Positions 26,879-35,768 of a stretch of 64,000 nucleotides of DNA are shown here, piece after piece (the first letter of the stretch is position 1; each line of letters starts with the position of its first letter). A program made the position numbers and the translations under genes. The stretch is from NCBI GenBank assembly GCA_902556205.1, contig CACDVH010000006.1, forward strand, positions 19,396-83,395, given 5' to 3'. The notes below the pieces were generated by a model. It saw nothing but the letters and a program-made list of their open reading frames with translations, was not told the DNA's origin and made no database searches. This stretch comes from an uncultured Gammaproteobacteria bacterium (lineage in GTDB: Bacteria; Pseudomonadota; Gammaproteobacteria; PS1; Pseudothioglobaceae).

Positions 26879-29683
26879 TTATGCTTTTATATAAATATGA
26901 TCTGGCTCAAATCCTAACTGATTTTTTTCATATATCTCAGCATAAGATTTCTCGATTTGCATAGTAAAATCTTTTGTATTGAACAAGGGAGCATTTTCTA
27001 GATTTCTTGCTAACTTCTTTTTAATGATATTCATTTTATTTGGATTTGACGCCAAATCCACTGCAACAGATTCATAATCATCTTGGGCATTAGTAATTAA
27101 TTCGGGCATATCAACCGCTGTAAGAAGGCTTGCCCCTACTCTGCTAGCGAATGAGTCCCCTGAAAGTGTCAAAACTGGTAGGCCCATTCTTAGTGAGTCA
27201 CTTGCAGTAGTGGCTGCATTATATGGGAACGTATCCAAGAATAAATCAACAACAGTATTCCTTTCTAAAAATTCTATCCTGGACAACTTATCCGCAAATA
27301 TAAGCCTTTCAGCCTTAACACCTCTTTTTTTCATTTCAGATAACAAATTACTTCTTGATGCATGATTTTCAACAAATATCATCAATAAACTTTCATCAAC
27401 TTTAGATAGAATTCGAGACCAACTATCAAATACACTAGGAGTTATCTTAAAGGTATTATTGAAACAACAAAAAATAAAATTTTTATCGGGGAGTCCATAA
27501 TCTTTTCGCTTAATTTGATTTTTAATTTTGGGTTTTATTGAGTCATTGACTTGGAAGCTAGGCAGATAAATAATTTTTTCTGAATAATGTTTTTGATTTT
27601 CCTTTGGGATAATAATTTCATCAGCAATTAGATAGTCATAGTAATCTGTTCCCAATGTTCCTAAATATCCAATATAACTTAATTGGATTGGAGCTGCAGA
27701 CATAGCAAATATTTTAGTTCTGCATCCTTCTGTAAATCCACCCAAATCTATTGCAATATCAATTTCCAAAGACCTTGATAAAAGCGCAATATCTTTATCA
27801 GAACTATCAACCACATCATGATAATAATCAACCCCCTTTCTTATTCGAAGATTCATGTCATCATTTGTATTACGCCCAAAAGAAAACGCATGAACTTCAA
27901 ATCTTTTCCGATTATGCATTTCATACAACTGAGCAGTCAAAGTTGTTACTGGATGTGATCTAAAATCTGCAGAAAAATACCCTAATTTAATTCTTTTATG
28001 AGCTGGATAAATTTCAAGTTTTGGAAGAGTATCAAGACGAGGGTAGTTCTTTTCAGCATAAATTTGGGTTATTTTTTTTAGGCGAAGAGGATCATCAGTT
28101 AAAGCCATAAATTCAAAGGGAAGCATTACTAATTCGCTGTTATCAATTTTATTTTTAATTTCATTAGTTCGATCGATAACTTCAGCCCAGGAACATAAAA
28201 GCATCATTGTATTCAATGTGCTTCCCAAAAGAAAATCTGCATCAGGATTTATAGAAATTGCACTTGCATAACTATTAAGTGCGTCATTAAACTCACCTTT
28301 TATCTTAAAGCATATTCCCAGATTAAGGTGCGCTTCAATCATTAACGGATCTAATGAAATGGCTTTTTTATAAAATTTAATGGAGTTTACTATATCAAAC
28401 TTATTAAAATAGACTATGCCTATATTACCCCACGTATAAGCATAATCAGGATTTATTTCTAATGCTTTTTGATAATATTCTAAAGCCTTATCTGATTCAC
28501 CCAGCTCAAAAAAAATAACACCAAAGTTATTCAAGCATTCAACATAGTTTGGATTTAACTGAATAGCTTTTTGATAATTATTTAATGCATCATCATATCT
28601 CTTAATTTCTTTTAGAATGGATCCTAAGTTATTATGTGCTTCAGGAAAAAATTGATTAATTTCAATTGCATTCTCATAAGATCTAATCGCATCATCGACT
28701 AAATCTAACTCTCGTTGAGTATTTCCAAGATTATTGTGTGCATCAAAATTATTGGGATCAATGCTCAATGCTTTTTTGTAGCGACCAGAGGCTTCATCAA
28801 ATCTACCCTGTTCTTTTAGAAGGTTGCCAAGATAATTATGGGTATCTGAATAATCTGGATTAATATCAAGAGACGACTGAAATGTTAAAGTTGCTCTATC
28901 AAATTGTTTCAATTCAGTCAGAACAATACCCAGGTTATTATAATAAACTGGATAAACTGCATCAGAGTTTATTGCTAACTCGTAGCAACTAATTGCTTCT
29001 TCAAGTTTTCCAAGTTCCTTGTATGTATTGCCAAGGTTATTATGAACTTCTGCAAAATTTGGATTAATTTTAATAGCTCTTTTGAAAGCTTCAATGGCAT
29101 CACTAAAATTATTTAAGGCTTTTAAAGCAACACCAAGATTATTGAAAGCATTTATAAATTTTGGTTTTAATTTTGTTACTTTTTTAAGACACTCCACCTC
29201 CTCATGAAATAGACCCAATTCTTGAAAAATTAGACTTAAACTGAATAGCGCTTCAACGTATTCAGGTTTTAAACTTATTGCAGTTTCAAAACTTTTCCTA
29301 GCCTCATCAAGAAAACTCATTTCCCTCATAAGATTGCCAAGGTTATTATGCGCCTCAGCAAACTTAGAATTAATTTTTAGCGATTTTTTATAGAAGTCCA
29401 GTGCATCTTCAAACCTATCTAATTGCTCCATTACTCTTGCTATGTTGAAATATGCCTTAAAGTTCTTAGAATCAATAGAAATTGCCTCCTTATATGATTT
29501 TATTGCCTCATCCAATTGTTCAAGCCCCTCAAAACAGGCCCCTTTAATATTTTTTATAATTGGTTCAGATGGGTATATTGTTTCAATATTATTTATTTCG
29601 ATTAAAGCTTCTTTAAAGCTATTATTAGAAAATAAATCGATTAGATCATTAATTTCTGATTCAGAGGGATGTTTTGAGGACAT
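26879..29683 (-). CDS. TPR-containing O-GlcNAc-transferase-like (GT41) glycosyltransferase, copy B
   Basis: This 934-residue paralogue of the adjacent protein has about 13 consecutive TPRs (residues about 45-485) and the same C-terminal GT41 region: KLGYFSADFRSHPVTTLTAQ, DIAIDLGGFTEGCRTKIFA, CCFNNTFKITPSVF and PYNAATTASDSLRMGLPVLT. The HTT motif of copy A reads ATT here (Ala824), and the GSMHADY segment reads GTLGTDY, so the donor pocket differs. Both copies end in EPDHIY followed by a short tail, showing a recent common origin. It lies one base upstream of copy A and six bases after the sulfotransferase gene. A specialised donor or acceptor, or reduced activity, are all possible. Confidence 0.87.
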   Translation of the reverse strand: MSSKHPSESEINDLIDLFSNNSFKEALIEINNIETIYPSEPIIKNIKGACFEGLEQLDEAIKSYKEAISIDSKNFKAYFNIARVMEQLDRFEDALDFYKKSLKINSKFAEAHNNLGNLMREMSFLDEARKSFETAISLKPEYVEALFSLSLIFQELGLFHEEVECLKKVTKLKPKFINAFNNLGVALKALNNFSDAIEAFKRAIKINPNFAEVHNNLGNTYKELGKLEEAISCYELAINSDAVYPVYYNNLGIVLTELKQFDRATLTFQSSLDINPDYSDTHNYLGNLLKEQGRFDEASGRYKKALSIDPNNFDAHNNLGNTQRELDLVDDAIRSYENAIEINQFFPEAHNNLGSILKEIKRYDDALNNYQKAIQLNPNYVECLNNFGVIFFELGESDKALEYYQKALEINPDYAYTWGNIGIVYFNKFDIVNSIKFYKKAISLDPLMIEAHLNLGICFKIKGEFNDALNSYASAISINPDADFLLGSTLNTMMLLCSWAEVIDRTNEIKNKIDNSELVMLPFEFMALTDDPLRLKKITQIYAEKNYPRLDTLPKLEIYPAHKRIKLGYFSADFRSHPVTTLTAQLYEMHNRKRFEVHAFSFGRNTNDDMNLRIRKGVDYYHDVVDSSDKDIALLSRSLEIDIAIDLGGFTEGCRTKIFAMSAAPIQLSYIGYLGTLGTDYYDYLIADEIIIPKENQKHYSEKIIYLPSFQVNDSIKPKIKNQIKRKDYGLPDKNFIFCCFNNTFKITPSVFDSWSRILSKVDESLLMIFVENHASRSNLLSEMKKRGVKAERLIFADKLSRIEFLERNTVVDLFLDTFPYNAATTASDSLRMGLPVLTLSGDSFASRVGASLLTAVDMPELITNAQDDYESVAVDLASNPNKMNIIKKKLARNLENAPLFNTKDFTMQIEKSYAEIYEKNQLGFEPDHIYIKA

Positions 29684-29689
29684 ATATAT

Positions 29690-31381
29690 TTAATCTTTAT
29701 AATAATTTAAGCCATTCACCAACGGCTGAAGATAATCTTCATATTTTTTCCATACATCTGAGCTACCTTTGTATATTTTTTGCTTAACTTGAAGAGCGCT
29801 GGTAGTTCTAACAGCTGTTTCATTCTCATAAAATTTTAGACAATTTTCATCCCACTCTAGTTCACAGTACTTTAAAAGGTTTTGAGTCTGCTTCTCCTGG
29901 TCATTTGTTAGATCTTCATAATATAGGTCGAAGATTTTATTTGGAAATAATTGCCGCCAGAAAGCCAAAAGCTTTTTGTATAAGTGATAATAATTTGCTA
30001 AATCATTTTGATCATAAGAATAACCATTACCATTGAAATAATATTTATATATTGACCAACAAGTTGCCATTGGATCACGATTCATATGGATAATTTTTGC
30101 CTCAGGAAAAGCAGAAATCATAAAACCAATATGCCGAAAATTCAAAGGCATTTTATCAATTACAATTTTTTCATTTACATTCAAGCTATCAATGTATTGC
30201 AAATATTGATTGCGGACCTTTAATAAATCTTCCTTGATGAATCCTTTAATGGGGTCATAATTCTTTAAAAATGGAACAACAAACTGATTTAATTGATTTA
30301 GCTCTCCAGCTCCATAGACTTTGTCGTGACTACCTATAATCTGATGAACTAAAGAAGTTCCTGAACGAGGCATTCCAACAATAAAAATTGGCTTAACATT
30401 AGATGGTTTAATATCATCTTTGTCTAAAACAATAAGTTTGGAATTGAAAACTTCTCTAATTCTATCAAATAGCTTTATATCCTTATCAATAGCATAATTT
30501 AATTCATTTTTTCTGAGCCTATTAGCCTCATTTAAATATCTAAATTGCTCATCATGATTATCATGACTTTCATAGATGTGCGCCAAGGCAAAGTTGATTG
30601 CTATCCGATCAATTACATCAAGCTCAGAGTCCAAAAGATAGGATTCCATTTCAGATATTTTAGGATCATTTTTCTTATATTTTTTTGCTCTACTTAAATG
30701 AAGATGAGCATCACCCCAATTAGGTCTGAGTTTTATAGCTTTTTCAATATTTTTAATAAACTCATCCTTATTGCCAAGATCCTTGAAGACCATAGCAAGA
30801 TTAAAATAAGCCGCTTCATAGTCTGGCTTGATTCTGACTGCTTTTTCAAAAGATTTAATAGCATCTTTGGCCCTACCAAAGTCACTTAATGCGAGTCCAA
30901 GATTATTATGTGCTTCAGCAAAATCACTCTTGTAAGCCACGGCCCATTCTAGATTTTCAATCGCCTTAATCAAGTCTTTTTTATCATCTTTTAGAATATT
31001 TCCCAAGTTGTTGTATGCATCAGGATAGTTAGGTTGAATCAAAATTGCTTTTTTGTAGCTTTCTATCGATTCATCAATGTTTCCTTTTTCTTTCAATGCA
31101 AATCCAAGATTAAAGAAGGCTTCAGCATAGTTTGGTTTAATTTGAACAGCAGTCTTGAACATTTGGATAGAGCCCTCTAAATGCCCCACCTCCCTATAAC
31201 ATGCCCCAATTAAATTAAACAGCAATGGAACATTTGGATATGATTGATTTAAAGCTTTTATTTGACCTATAGCTTCTTCAAATTTACCCTGAGTATAAAG
31301 AGACATAACATAATCAATTTGCTTACGGGATAAAACAGGATTTTCATTTTTCATTAAAGCTTTTCCATTTTTATCAAACAA
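29690..31381 (-). CDS. TPR-containing sulfotransferase, copy A
   Basis: The 563-residue protein has about five to six TPRs (residues about 48-240) followed by a PAPS-dependent sulfotransferase domain of the tyrosylprotein-sulfotransferase-like (Sulfotransfer_3) family. The 5'-phosphosulfate loop is IFIVGMPRSGTSLVHQIIGSH (near residue 330), and the 3'-phosphate-binding segment is IIHMNRDPMATCWSIYKYYF. No signal peptide or membrane segment is visible. It is the first gene of the minus-strand operon that continues with two GT41 genes and the dTDP-sugar genes. The acceptor could be a protein (through the TPRs) or a glycan made by the neighbours; that choice is inference. No PAPS synthesis gene is in the window. 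Confidence 0.87.
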   Translation of the reverse strand: MFDKNGKALMKNENPVLSRKQIDYVMSLYTQGKFEEAIGQIKALNQSYPNVPLLFNLIGACYREVGHLEGSIQMFKTAVQIKPNYAEAFFNLGFALKEKGNIDESIESYKKAILIQPNYPDAYNNLGNILKDDKKDLIKAIENLEWAVAYKSDFAEAHNNLGLALSDFGRAKDAIKSFEKAVRIKPDYEAAYFNLAMVFKDLGNKDEFIKNIEKAIKLRPNWGDAHLHLSRAKKYKKNDPKISEMESYLLDSELDVIDRIAINFALAHIYESHDNHDEQFRYLNEANRLRKNELNYAIDKDIKLFDRIREVFNSKLIVLDKDDIKPSNVKPIFIVGMPRSGTSLVHQIIGSHDKVYGAGELNQLNQFVVPFLKNYDPIKGFIKEDLLKVRNQYLQYIDSLNVNEKIVIDKMPLNFRHIGFMISAFPEAKIIHMNRDPMATCWSIYKYYFNGNGYSYDQNDLANYYHLYKKLLAFWRQLFPNKIFDLYYEDLTNDQEKQTQNLLKYCELEWDENCLKFYENETAVRTTSALQVKQKIYKGSSDVWKKYEDYLQPLVNGLNYYKD

Positions 31382-31621
31382 ACCAAAATGTCATAATTTG
31401 TGCAGAAATACTCTAGGTATGGGTCTACAAATTTTGGTGCATACAATTAATTTTAAACTAGGTTATTTTATATTCCATAGTATTTTTATTTTTAATAACA
31501 TTCAATATATGAATGATATTATTTAGCAAAGCTTTATTTATATAATTGAGGTTTTTCGAATAAAATATTAATAAAGTATTCAAAATACTATACTGTGAAT
31601 GATATTAAATAATTTATTACG
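31382..31621. other. Divergent intergenic region between the two TPR-sulfotransferase genes
   Basis: These 240 bases are very AT-rich and must hold the promoters of both divergent units. A TATACT -10-like box at 31589-31594, next to the short inverted repeat AGTATTCAAAATACT, is the best plus-strand candidate, but no good -35 accompanies it. No gene, tRNA or strong hairpin was found. Confidence 0.45.
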
Positions 31622-33430
31622 ATGTCTCTAAAAATTGAGCGCTATCTTTCTCGCGCAAATAAACTTTCTAAAAAGGGGGAACTAGAAAAAGCAAAAGAAA
31701 TTTACTCTTCTGTTCTTAAAATATCTCCAGACAACAAAGTAGCAAAAAAACAACTACTTTCCTTAGAACAAAATCATGCCTCAAATCCTGAAAAAGCTCA
31801 ATTAGAAGAAGCAATGAGGCTATACAAATTAGGCCAATTAGATGAAGCATTAAATGCTGTAAATGAATTGATACAAAATCATCCTAGCGAGCCAATATTG
31901 TTTAATATTAGGGGTGCCTGTTATAGTGTGCTTGGACCAACTGATCATGCAATAGAGGATTTCAAAAAAGCAATATCTCTTAATCAAAGCTATGCTGAAG
32001 CGCATTACAATCTGGGTGTCGTATTTCAAAAAATTGACCAAAATGATAATGCATATGATTGCTATGAAAATGCATTGAAATTAAATCATGCATATCCTCA
32101 AGCGCATAACAACATAGGAATGATAAGCCTAAAAAAACGAGAACTTAATTCTGCGGTTAAAAGCTTTGAATGGGCAGTAGCCTACAACCCTAACTATGTT
32201 GAAGCACATAATAATCTAGGAGCAGTATTCCAAGAGCTTATGCTCTTCGAAAAGGCAAAAGAACAATATGAGAAAGCATTATCAATCAATCCAAGATTTG
32301 CTCAAGCTCTAAACAACTTAGGCGCAACATGTGAAATTTTTGGACTTAAAGATCAGGCAGTAGAGAACTATAACAATGCTATTAATGAGGATCCAGGTTA
32401 TTCTGAAGCTCATAGAAACTTAAGTGCTATTAAAAAATTTAAGAAAAATGATCCTCAAATACATCAATTAGAATCACTTTATTCAAATATCAATTTAACT
32501 AAACCAGATAAAAAAAATCTGAGTTTTGCATTGGCTAAAGTATACGAAGATTTAGGAGAAAATGAAAAGTTTTTCAAATTCTTAAATGAAGGTAATAATT
32601 TAAGAAAACAAGAATTAAATTACACATTTGCATCAAGTAAAAATTTTCATTTAAGCATGTTAAAAGCATTTAAGTCTCCTCCAAAAATAATTACACAAAA
32701 TACTAATAATAAATCAACCATTCGACCTATATTTATAGTTGGGATGCCAAGATCTGGAACCACCCTAGTAGAACAAATTATTTCTAGTCATCATGAAGTC
32801 TATGGTGCCGGTGAGCTAAATAACTTAAAAAAATTTGCTACCCCAATATTTCTTGAGCATGCAAATTCTAATAAAAAGATTATCAATGAAGAGGATATCC
32901 TGTCTCTAAGGAATAGCTATTTGGATTCACTCTTAGAGCTAAATTTTCAAGAAAAGATAGTGACAGATAAGATGCCAATCAATTTTAGGCTAATTGGTTT
33001 TATTCTATCCGCTATTCCAGAAGCAAAGATTATCCATGTTAAAAGAGATGCCAGAGCCACTTGCTGGTCAAACTATAAACATTATTTCAGCTCTGGCAAT
33101 GGATTTACTTTTGATATGGAAGATTTATACAAATTCTATGGCCTTTACATTGAAATTATGGATTTTTGGCATAAATTATTCCCGAATAAAATTTATGATT
33201 TGGATTATGAAAAATTAACAGAAAATCAAAAAATAGAAACAGAAAAACTTCTGAAATATTGTGAATTAGACTGGGATAAAAAATGTCTAGAATTTCATAA
33301 AAATGATCGTGGAATTAAGACTGCGAGTGCATCACAAGTTAGGCAAACAATGTACCAAGGTAGCTCAGAAGCTTGGAAACAATTCAAGCCTTATATAAAG
33401 AACCTTATTGATGGTCTGAAATCTTACTAA
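31622..33430 (+). CDS. TPR-containing sulfotransferase, copy B
   Basis: The 602-residue protein starts with an extra TPR-like hairpin (RANKLSKKGELEKAKEIYSS). It then has the same N-terminal cap as the three proteins encoded on the other strand (EPILFNIRGACY), about five further TPRs and a sulfotransferase domain. PAPS-binding elements are IFIVGMPRSGTTLVEQIISSH and IIHVKRDARATCWSNYKHYF. The linker between TPRs and catalytic domain (FKKNDPQIHQLES) matches that of copy A (YKKNDPKISEMES), so the pair arose by duplication. It is transcribed away from the GT41 operon and is followed by an unrelated oxidation cassette after 61 bases. Cytoplasmic location is expected, since no signal sequence is seen. 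Confidence 0.86.
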   Translation: MSLKIERYLSRANKLSKKGELEKAKEIYSSVLKISPDNKVAKKQLLSLEQNHASNPEKAQLEEAMRLYKLGQLDEALNAVNELIQNHPSEPILFNIRGACYSVLGPTDHAIEDFKKAISLNQSYAEAHYNLGVVFQKIDQNDNAYDCYENALKLNHAYPQAHNNIGMISLKKRELNSAVKSFEWAVAYNPNYVEAHNNLGAVFQELMLFEKAKEQYEKALSINPRFAQALNNLGATCEIFGLKDQAVENYNNAINEDPGYSEAHRNLSAIKKFKKNDPQIHQLESLYSNINLTKPDKKNLSFALAKVYEDLGENEKFFKFLNEGNNLRKQELNYTFASSKNFHLSMLKAFKSPPKIITQNTNNKSTIRPIFIVGMPRSGTTLVEQIISSHHEVYGAGELNNLKKFATPIFLEHANSNKKIINEEDILSLRNSYLDSLLELNFQEKIVTDKMPINFRLIGFILSAIPEAKIIHVKRDARATCWSNYKHYFSSGNGFTFDMEDLYKFYGLYIEIMDFWHKLFPNKIYDLDYEKLTENQKIETEKLLKYCELDWDKKCLEFHKNDRGIKTASASQVRQTMYQGSSEAWKQFKPYIKNLIDGLKSY

Positions 33431-33491
33431 AAAAATAAACTATCACAATTAAACTGATTTATACTTCAAGTTTTGGAATCTAAAAATAATT

Positions 33492-34652
33492 ATGAGGTTT
33501 GATTTTGTTCCTTTCTTTAATCCAGGTGAGAATATTCCTTGGAACCGTGTCGTTAAGATGATGCGTGAGCAAACTCAACTGGCAGAACAAGCAGACTTCA
33601 CAACGGTTTGGCTTACCGAGCACCACTTTGCTCACAATGGCTATCTCAATGCTCCACCTAACCCAATCATGATGTCTCTTGACTTAGCATCTCAATCAAA
33701 AAAAATTAGAGTTGGTCAAGCCCCTATTGTTCTTCCTGACTGGCACCCTTTAAGAGTTGCCGAGGATGTAGCACTTCTAGATAATATGACTGAAGGAAGA
33801 GTTGATTTTGGAGTGGCAAAAGGTATCAATGAGAGAGTTACACTTCAGTTTAATATCGACGCAGATCGTCGCGATAATGAAAAAAGCTACAGACTATTTA
33901 TGGAATCCCTTGAGGTTATATTAAAGGCATGGACTGAAGATCCTTTTACCCACAAGGGTGAATTTTATCAGTTCCCAGTTCCTGGCTGGAAGGAAACCAA
34001 TCGATATTTGATGCCTCTTGAAAAAGAATATCACTCTGAGGATGGTGAATATACAGGGATGTATATTCATCCTAGGCCTTATCAAGACCCACATCCTCCA
34101 GTATGGCTCATGTCAAACTCACCGCATACCTATAAACTAGCTGCAGAGAGGGGCTTTAAGGTGATTGGTATGTCAAGCCCTCCTAGTAAACTGGTTTCTT
34201 GCTGGGATGCATACGCAGATGCAGAATCACATGATGGAACTATCCATCAAAGAGGTGACGGAGTGGGAGTATGTGCAGTTATTTATGTTGCTGAAACCAT
34301 GGACCAAGCAGATAAGGATGTTAGGAATGCAATTAACGGCTACTACGAGTACCTAAGTGGATCGAGACCAGAAGGTAGCTGGACTCGAAAAGCCTACCTT
34401 GATGATGATGTAAACCCAACTGATGATGACCTTAATGGAGAGTGGTTTGATTTTCTAATGAAATATGAGCTCATCTGGGTTGGTGATGCGGACTACGTTT
34501 CAGAAAAAATTCAAAAATATAATGAGTCAATTGGCCTCAAACATATCATGTTGCTTCAGCAGTTCCCTGGATTTGACTATCAAAATATTCTCAAAAGCAT
34601 GACTTTGTTTTCTGAGCGAGTGATGCCTAGATTTAACCCAGATGGAGCTTAG
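33492..34652 (+). CDS. Luciferase-like (LLM class) flavin-dependent monooxygenase
   Basis: The 386-residue protein has the bacterial luciferase fold signature. The N-terminus is MRFDFVPFFNPG, followed by TTVWLTEHHFAHNGYLNAPPN (the conserved WLTEHHF), KKIRVGQAPIVLPDWHPLRVAEDVALLDNMTEGRVDFGVAKG and PHPPVWLMSNSPHTYKLAAERGF. Such enzymes use reduced flavin and oxygen to oxidise small organic or organosulfur compounds. The substrate cannot be read from the sequence. It heads a plus-strand cassette with a GST, a SnoaL-like protein and an alpha/beta hydrolase, each 9-17 bases apart, which suggests a short catabolic or detoxifying pathway. No flavin reductase is present in the cassette. Confidence 0.85.
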   Translation: MRFDFVPFFNPGENIPWNRVVKMMREQTQLAEQADFTTVWLTEHHFAHNGYLNAPPNPIMMSLDLASQSKKIRVGQAPIVLPDWHPLRVAEDVALLDNMTEGRVDFGVAKGINERVTLQFNIDADRRDNEKSYRLFMESLEVILKAWTEDPFTHKGEFYQFPVPGWKETNRYLMPLEKEYHSEDGEYTGMYIHPRPYQDPHPPVWLMSNSPHTYKLAAERGFKVIGMSSPPSKLVSCWDAYADAESHDGTIHQRGDGVGVCAVIYVAETMDQADKDVRNAINGYYEYLSGSRPEGSWTRKAYLDDDVNPTDDDLNGEWFDFLMKYELIWVGDADYVSEKIQKYNESIGLKHIMLLQQFPGFDYQNILKSMTLFSERVMPRFNPDGA

Positions 34653-34661
34653 CAAAAAATT

Positions 34662-35333
34662 ATGTTAGAAGTCTGGGGTAGAAAAAATGCGAATCAAGTC
34701 ATTCAGGTTCTGTGGACCCTCTCAGAGCTTGGTATTGAATACAAAAGACACTCCATAGGAACTGAATCTGGTGACCTTGACACTGAGGACTATAAGTCTC
34801 TCAATCCCAACTCTAAAATACCCACCATCAGAGATAATGGATTTGTCCTGTGGGAGTCTCATGCTGTAATAAGATACCTTGCCAAGCAGTATGGATTTGG
34901 CAGTCTGTATCCTGAAGATCCTCAAAAGGCCGCAATTTCAGACCAGTGGATGACCTGGTCAACTGACAGCTTTATGGGCACCTTTTTTCCTGTCTTCTGG
35001 CAGCTCGTTCGAACCGAAGAGAAGGATAGAAACTATACAAAGATTGCAGAAATGGCTAAACAAAGCTCAAGCATTCTCAAAGTTCTCGATGATTACTTAG
35101 TTAACAATCACTTTGTTGCAGGAAATGAGTTTACTTTTGGAGATATTCCTCTTGGCGTATTAATTCATAAGTACTTTGTGCTTGATATCGAAAGGCCATC
35201 ATTACCTGGAATTGAAGCTTGGTATCAAAGACTCTCAGAGCGACCTGCCTTTAAAGAGCATGCGATGCAGCCTTTCGGTAATTCACCATCAGAATTCTTT
35301 GACCTACAAACCAAGGGCGAAGAAGAGGAATAA
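34662..35333 (+). CDS. Glutathione S-transferase family protein
   Basis: The 223-residue protein has a thioredoxin-like N-terminal domain with the glutathione-binding pattern NPNSKIPTIRDNGFVLWESHAVIRYLA (the cis-Pro and the Glu-Ser pair). The C-terminal helical domain (residues about 90-205) contains the FTFGDIPLG N-capping-box-like motif. It opens with MLEVWGRKNANQVIQVLWTLSELGI, typical of theta/beta-like bacterial GSTs. Located 10 bases after the luciferase-like gene, it probably conjugates or isomerises a product of that oxidation; this is inferred from position. Confidence 0.87.
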   Translation: MLEVWGRKNANQVIQVLWTLSELGIEYKRHSIGTESGDLDTEDYKSLNPNSKIPTIRDNGFVLWESHAVIRYLAKQYGFGSLYPEDPQKAAISDQWMTWSTDSFMGTFFPVFWQLVRTEEKDRNYTKIAEMAKQSSSILKVLDDYLVNNHFVAGNEFTFGDIPLGVLIHKYFVLDIERPSLPGIEAWYQRLSERPAFKEHAMQPFGNSPSEFFDLQTKGEEEE

Positions 35334-35344
35334 TAGGTACTATT

Positions 35345-35752
35345 ATGTCAATATTTAATTCAAACACTACCACCCAAGAAGCAGGAATAACCCCTAATCT
35401 CCTTGATGAGATTACGGATGCCTACAATCGAAATGATACTGACGCTGTGATGTCATTCTTTGCAGAGGATGCTGTCTTTGACCATGCTACAGGACCAGAC
35501 ATTAATGGCACTCGCTTTTCAGGGCTAGATACAATAAGGGGTATTTTCCAAGGTCTTTTTGATAACGTTGAAAGTGTCCACTGGGAGCCAATAGATACAA
35601 GAGTATCTGGTGACAAGGCATACTGTGAGTTTCATCGTGTAGCAAAACTAAAGTCCGGCGAAATTCAAGACTATTTAAGCGTTGATGTCCTCACCTTTAG
35701 AGAGGGCCTGATCATCCACAAAGATACTTTTTACAAGAATCGAACAAGCTAA
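35345..35752 (+). CDS. SnoaL/NTF2-like small protein
   Basis: This 135-residue protein has the NTF2-like cone fold pattern: LLDEITDAYNRNDTDAVMSFFAEDAVFDHATG, a helix with FSGLDTIRGIFQGLFDNV, and beta strands ending in DVLTFREGLIIHKDTFYKN. Family members include small-molecule isomerases, hydrolases and dehydratases as well as non-catalytic binders, so the exact role is open. It is the third gene of the luciferase-like/GST cassette and is likely to act on the same unknown compound. Confidence 0.78.
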   Translation: MSIFNSNTTTQEAGITPNLLDEITDAYNRNDTDAVMSFFAEDAVFDHATGPDINGTRFSGLDTIRGIFQGLFDNVESVHWEPIDTRVSGDKAYCEFHRVAKLKSGEIQDYLSVDVLTFREGLIIHKDTFYKNRTS

Positions 35753-35768
35753 TTAAAAAAGCAAAAAT

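Noticed and set aside
24457..31381. Repeated ~102-base DNA units that might suggest a CRISPR array or satellite
   Set aside because: The units diverge in sequence, keep frame, and translate to 34-residue tetratricopeptide repeats; there are no unique spacers.
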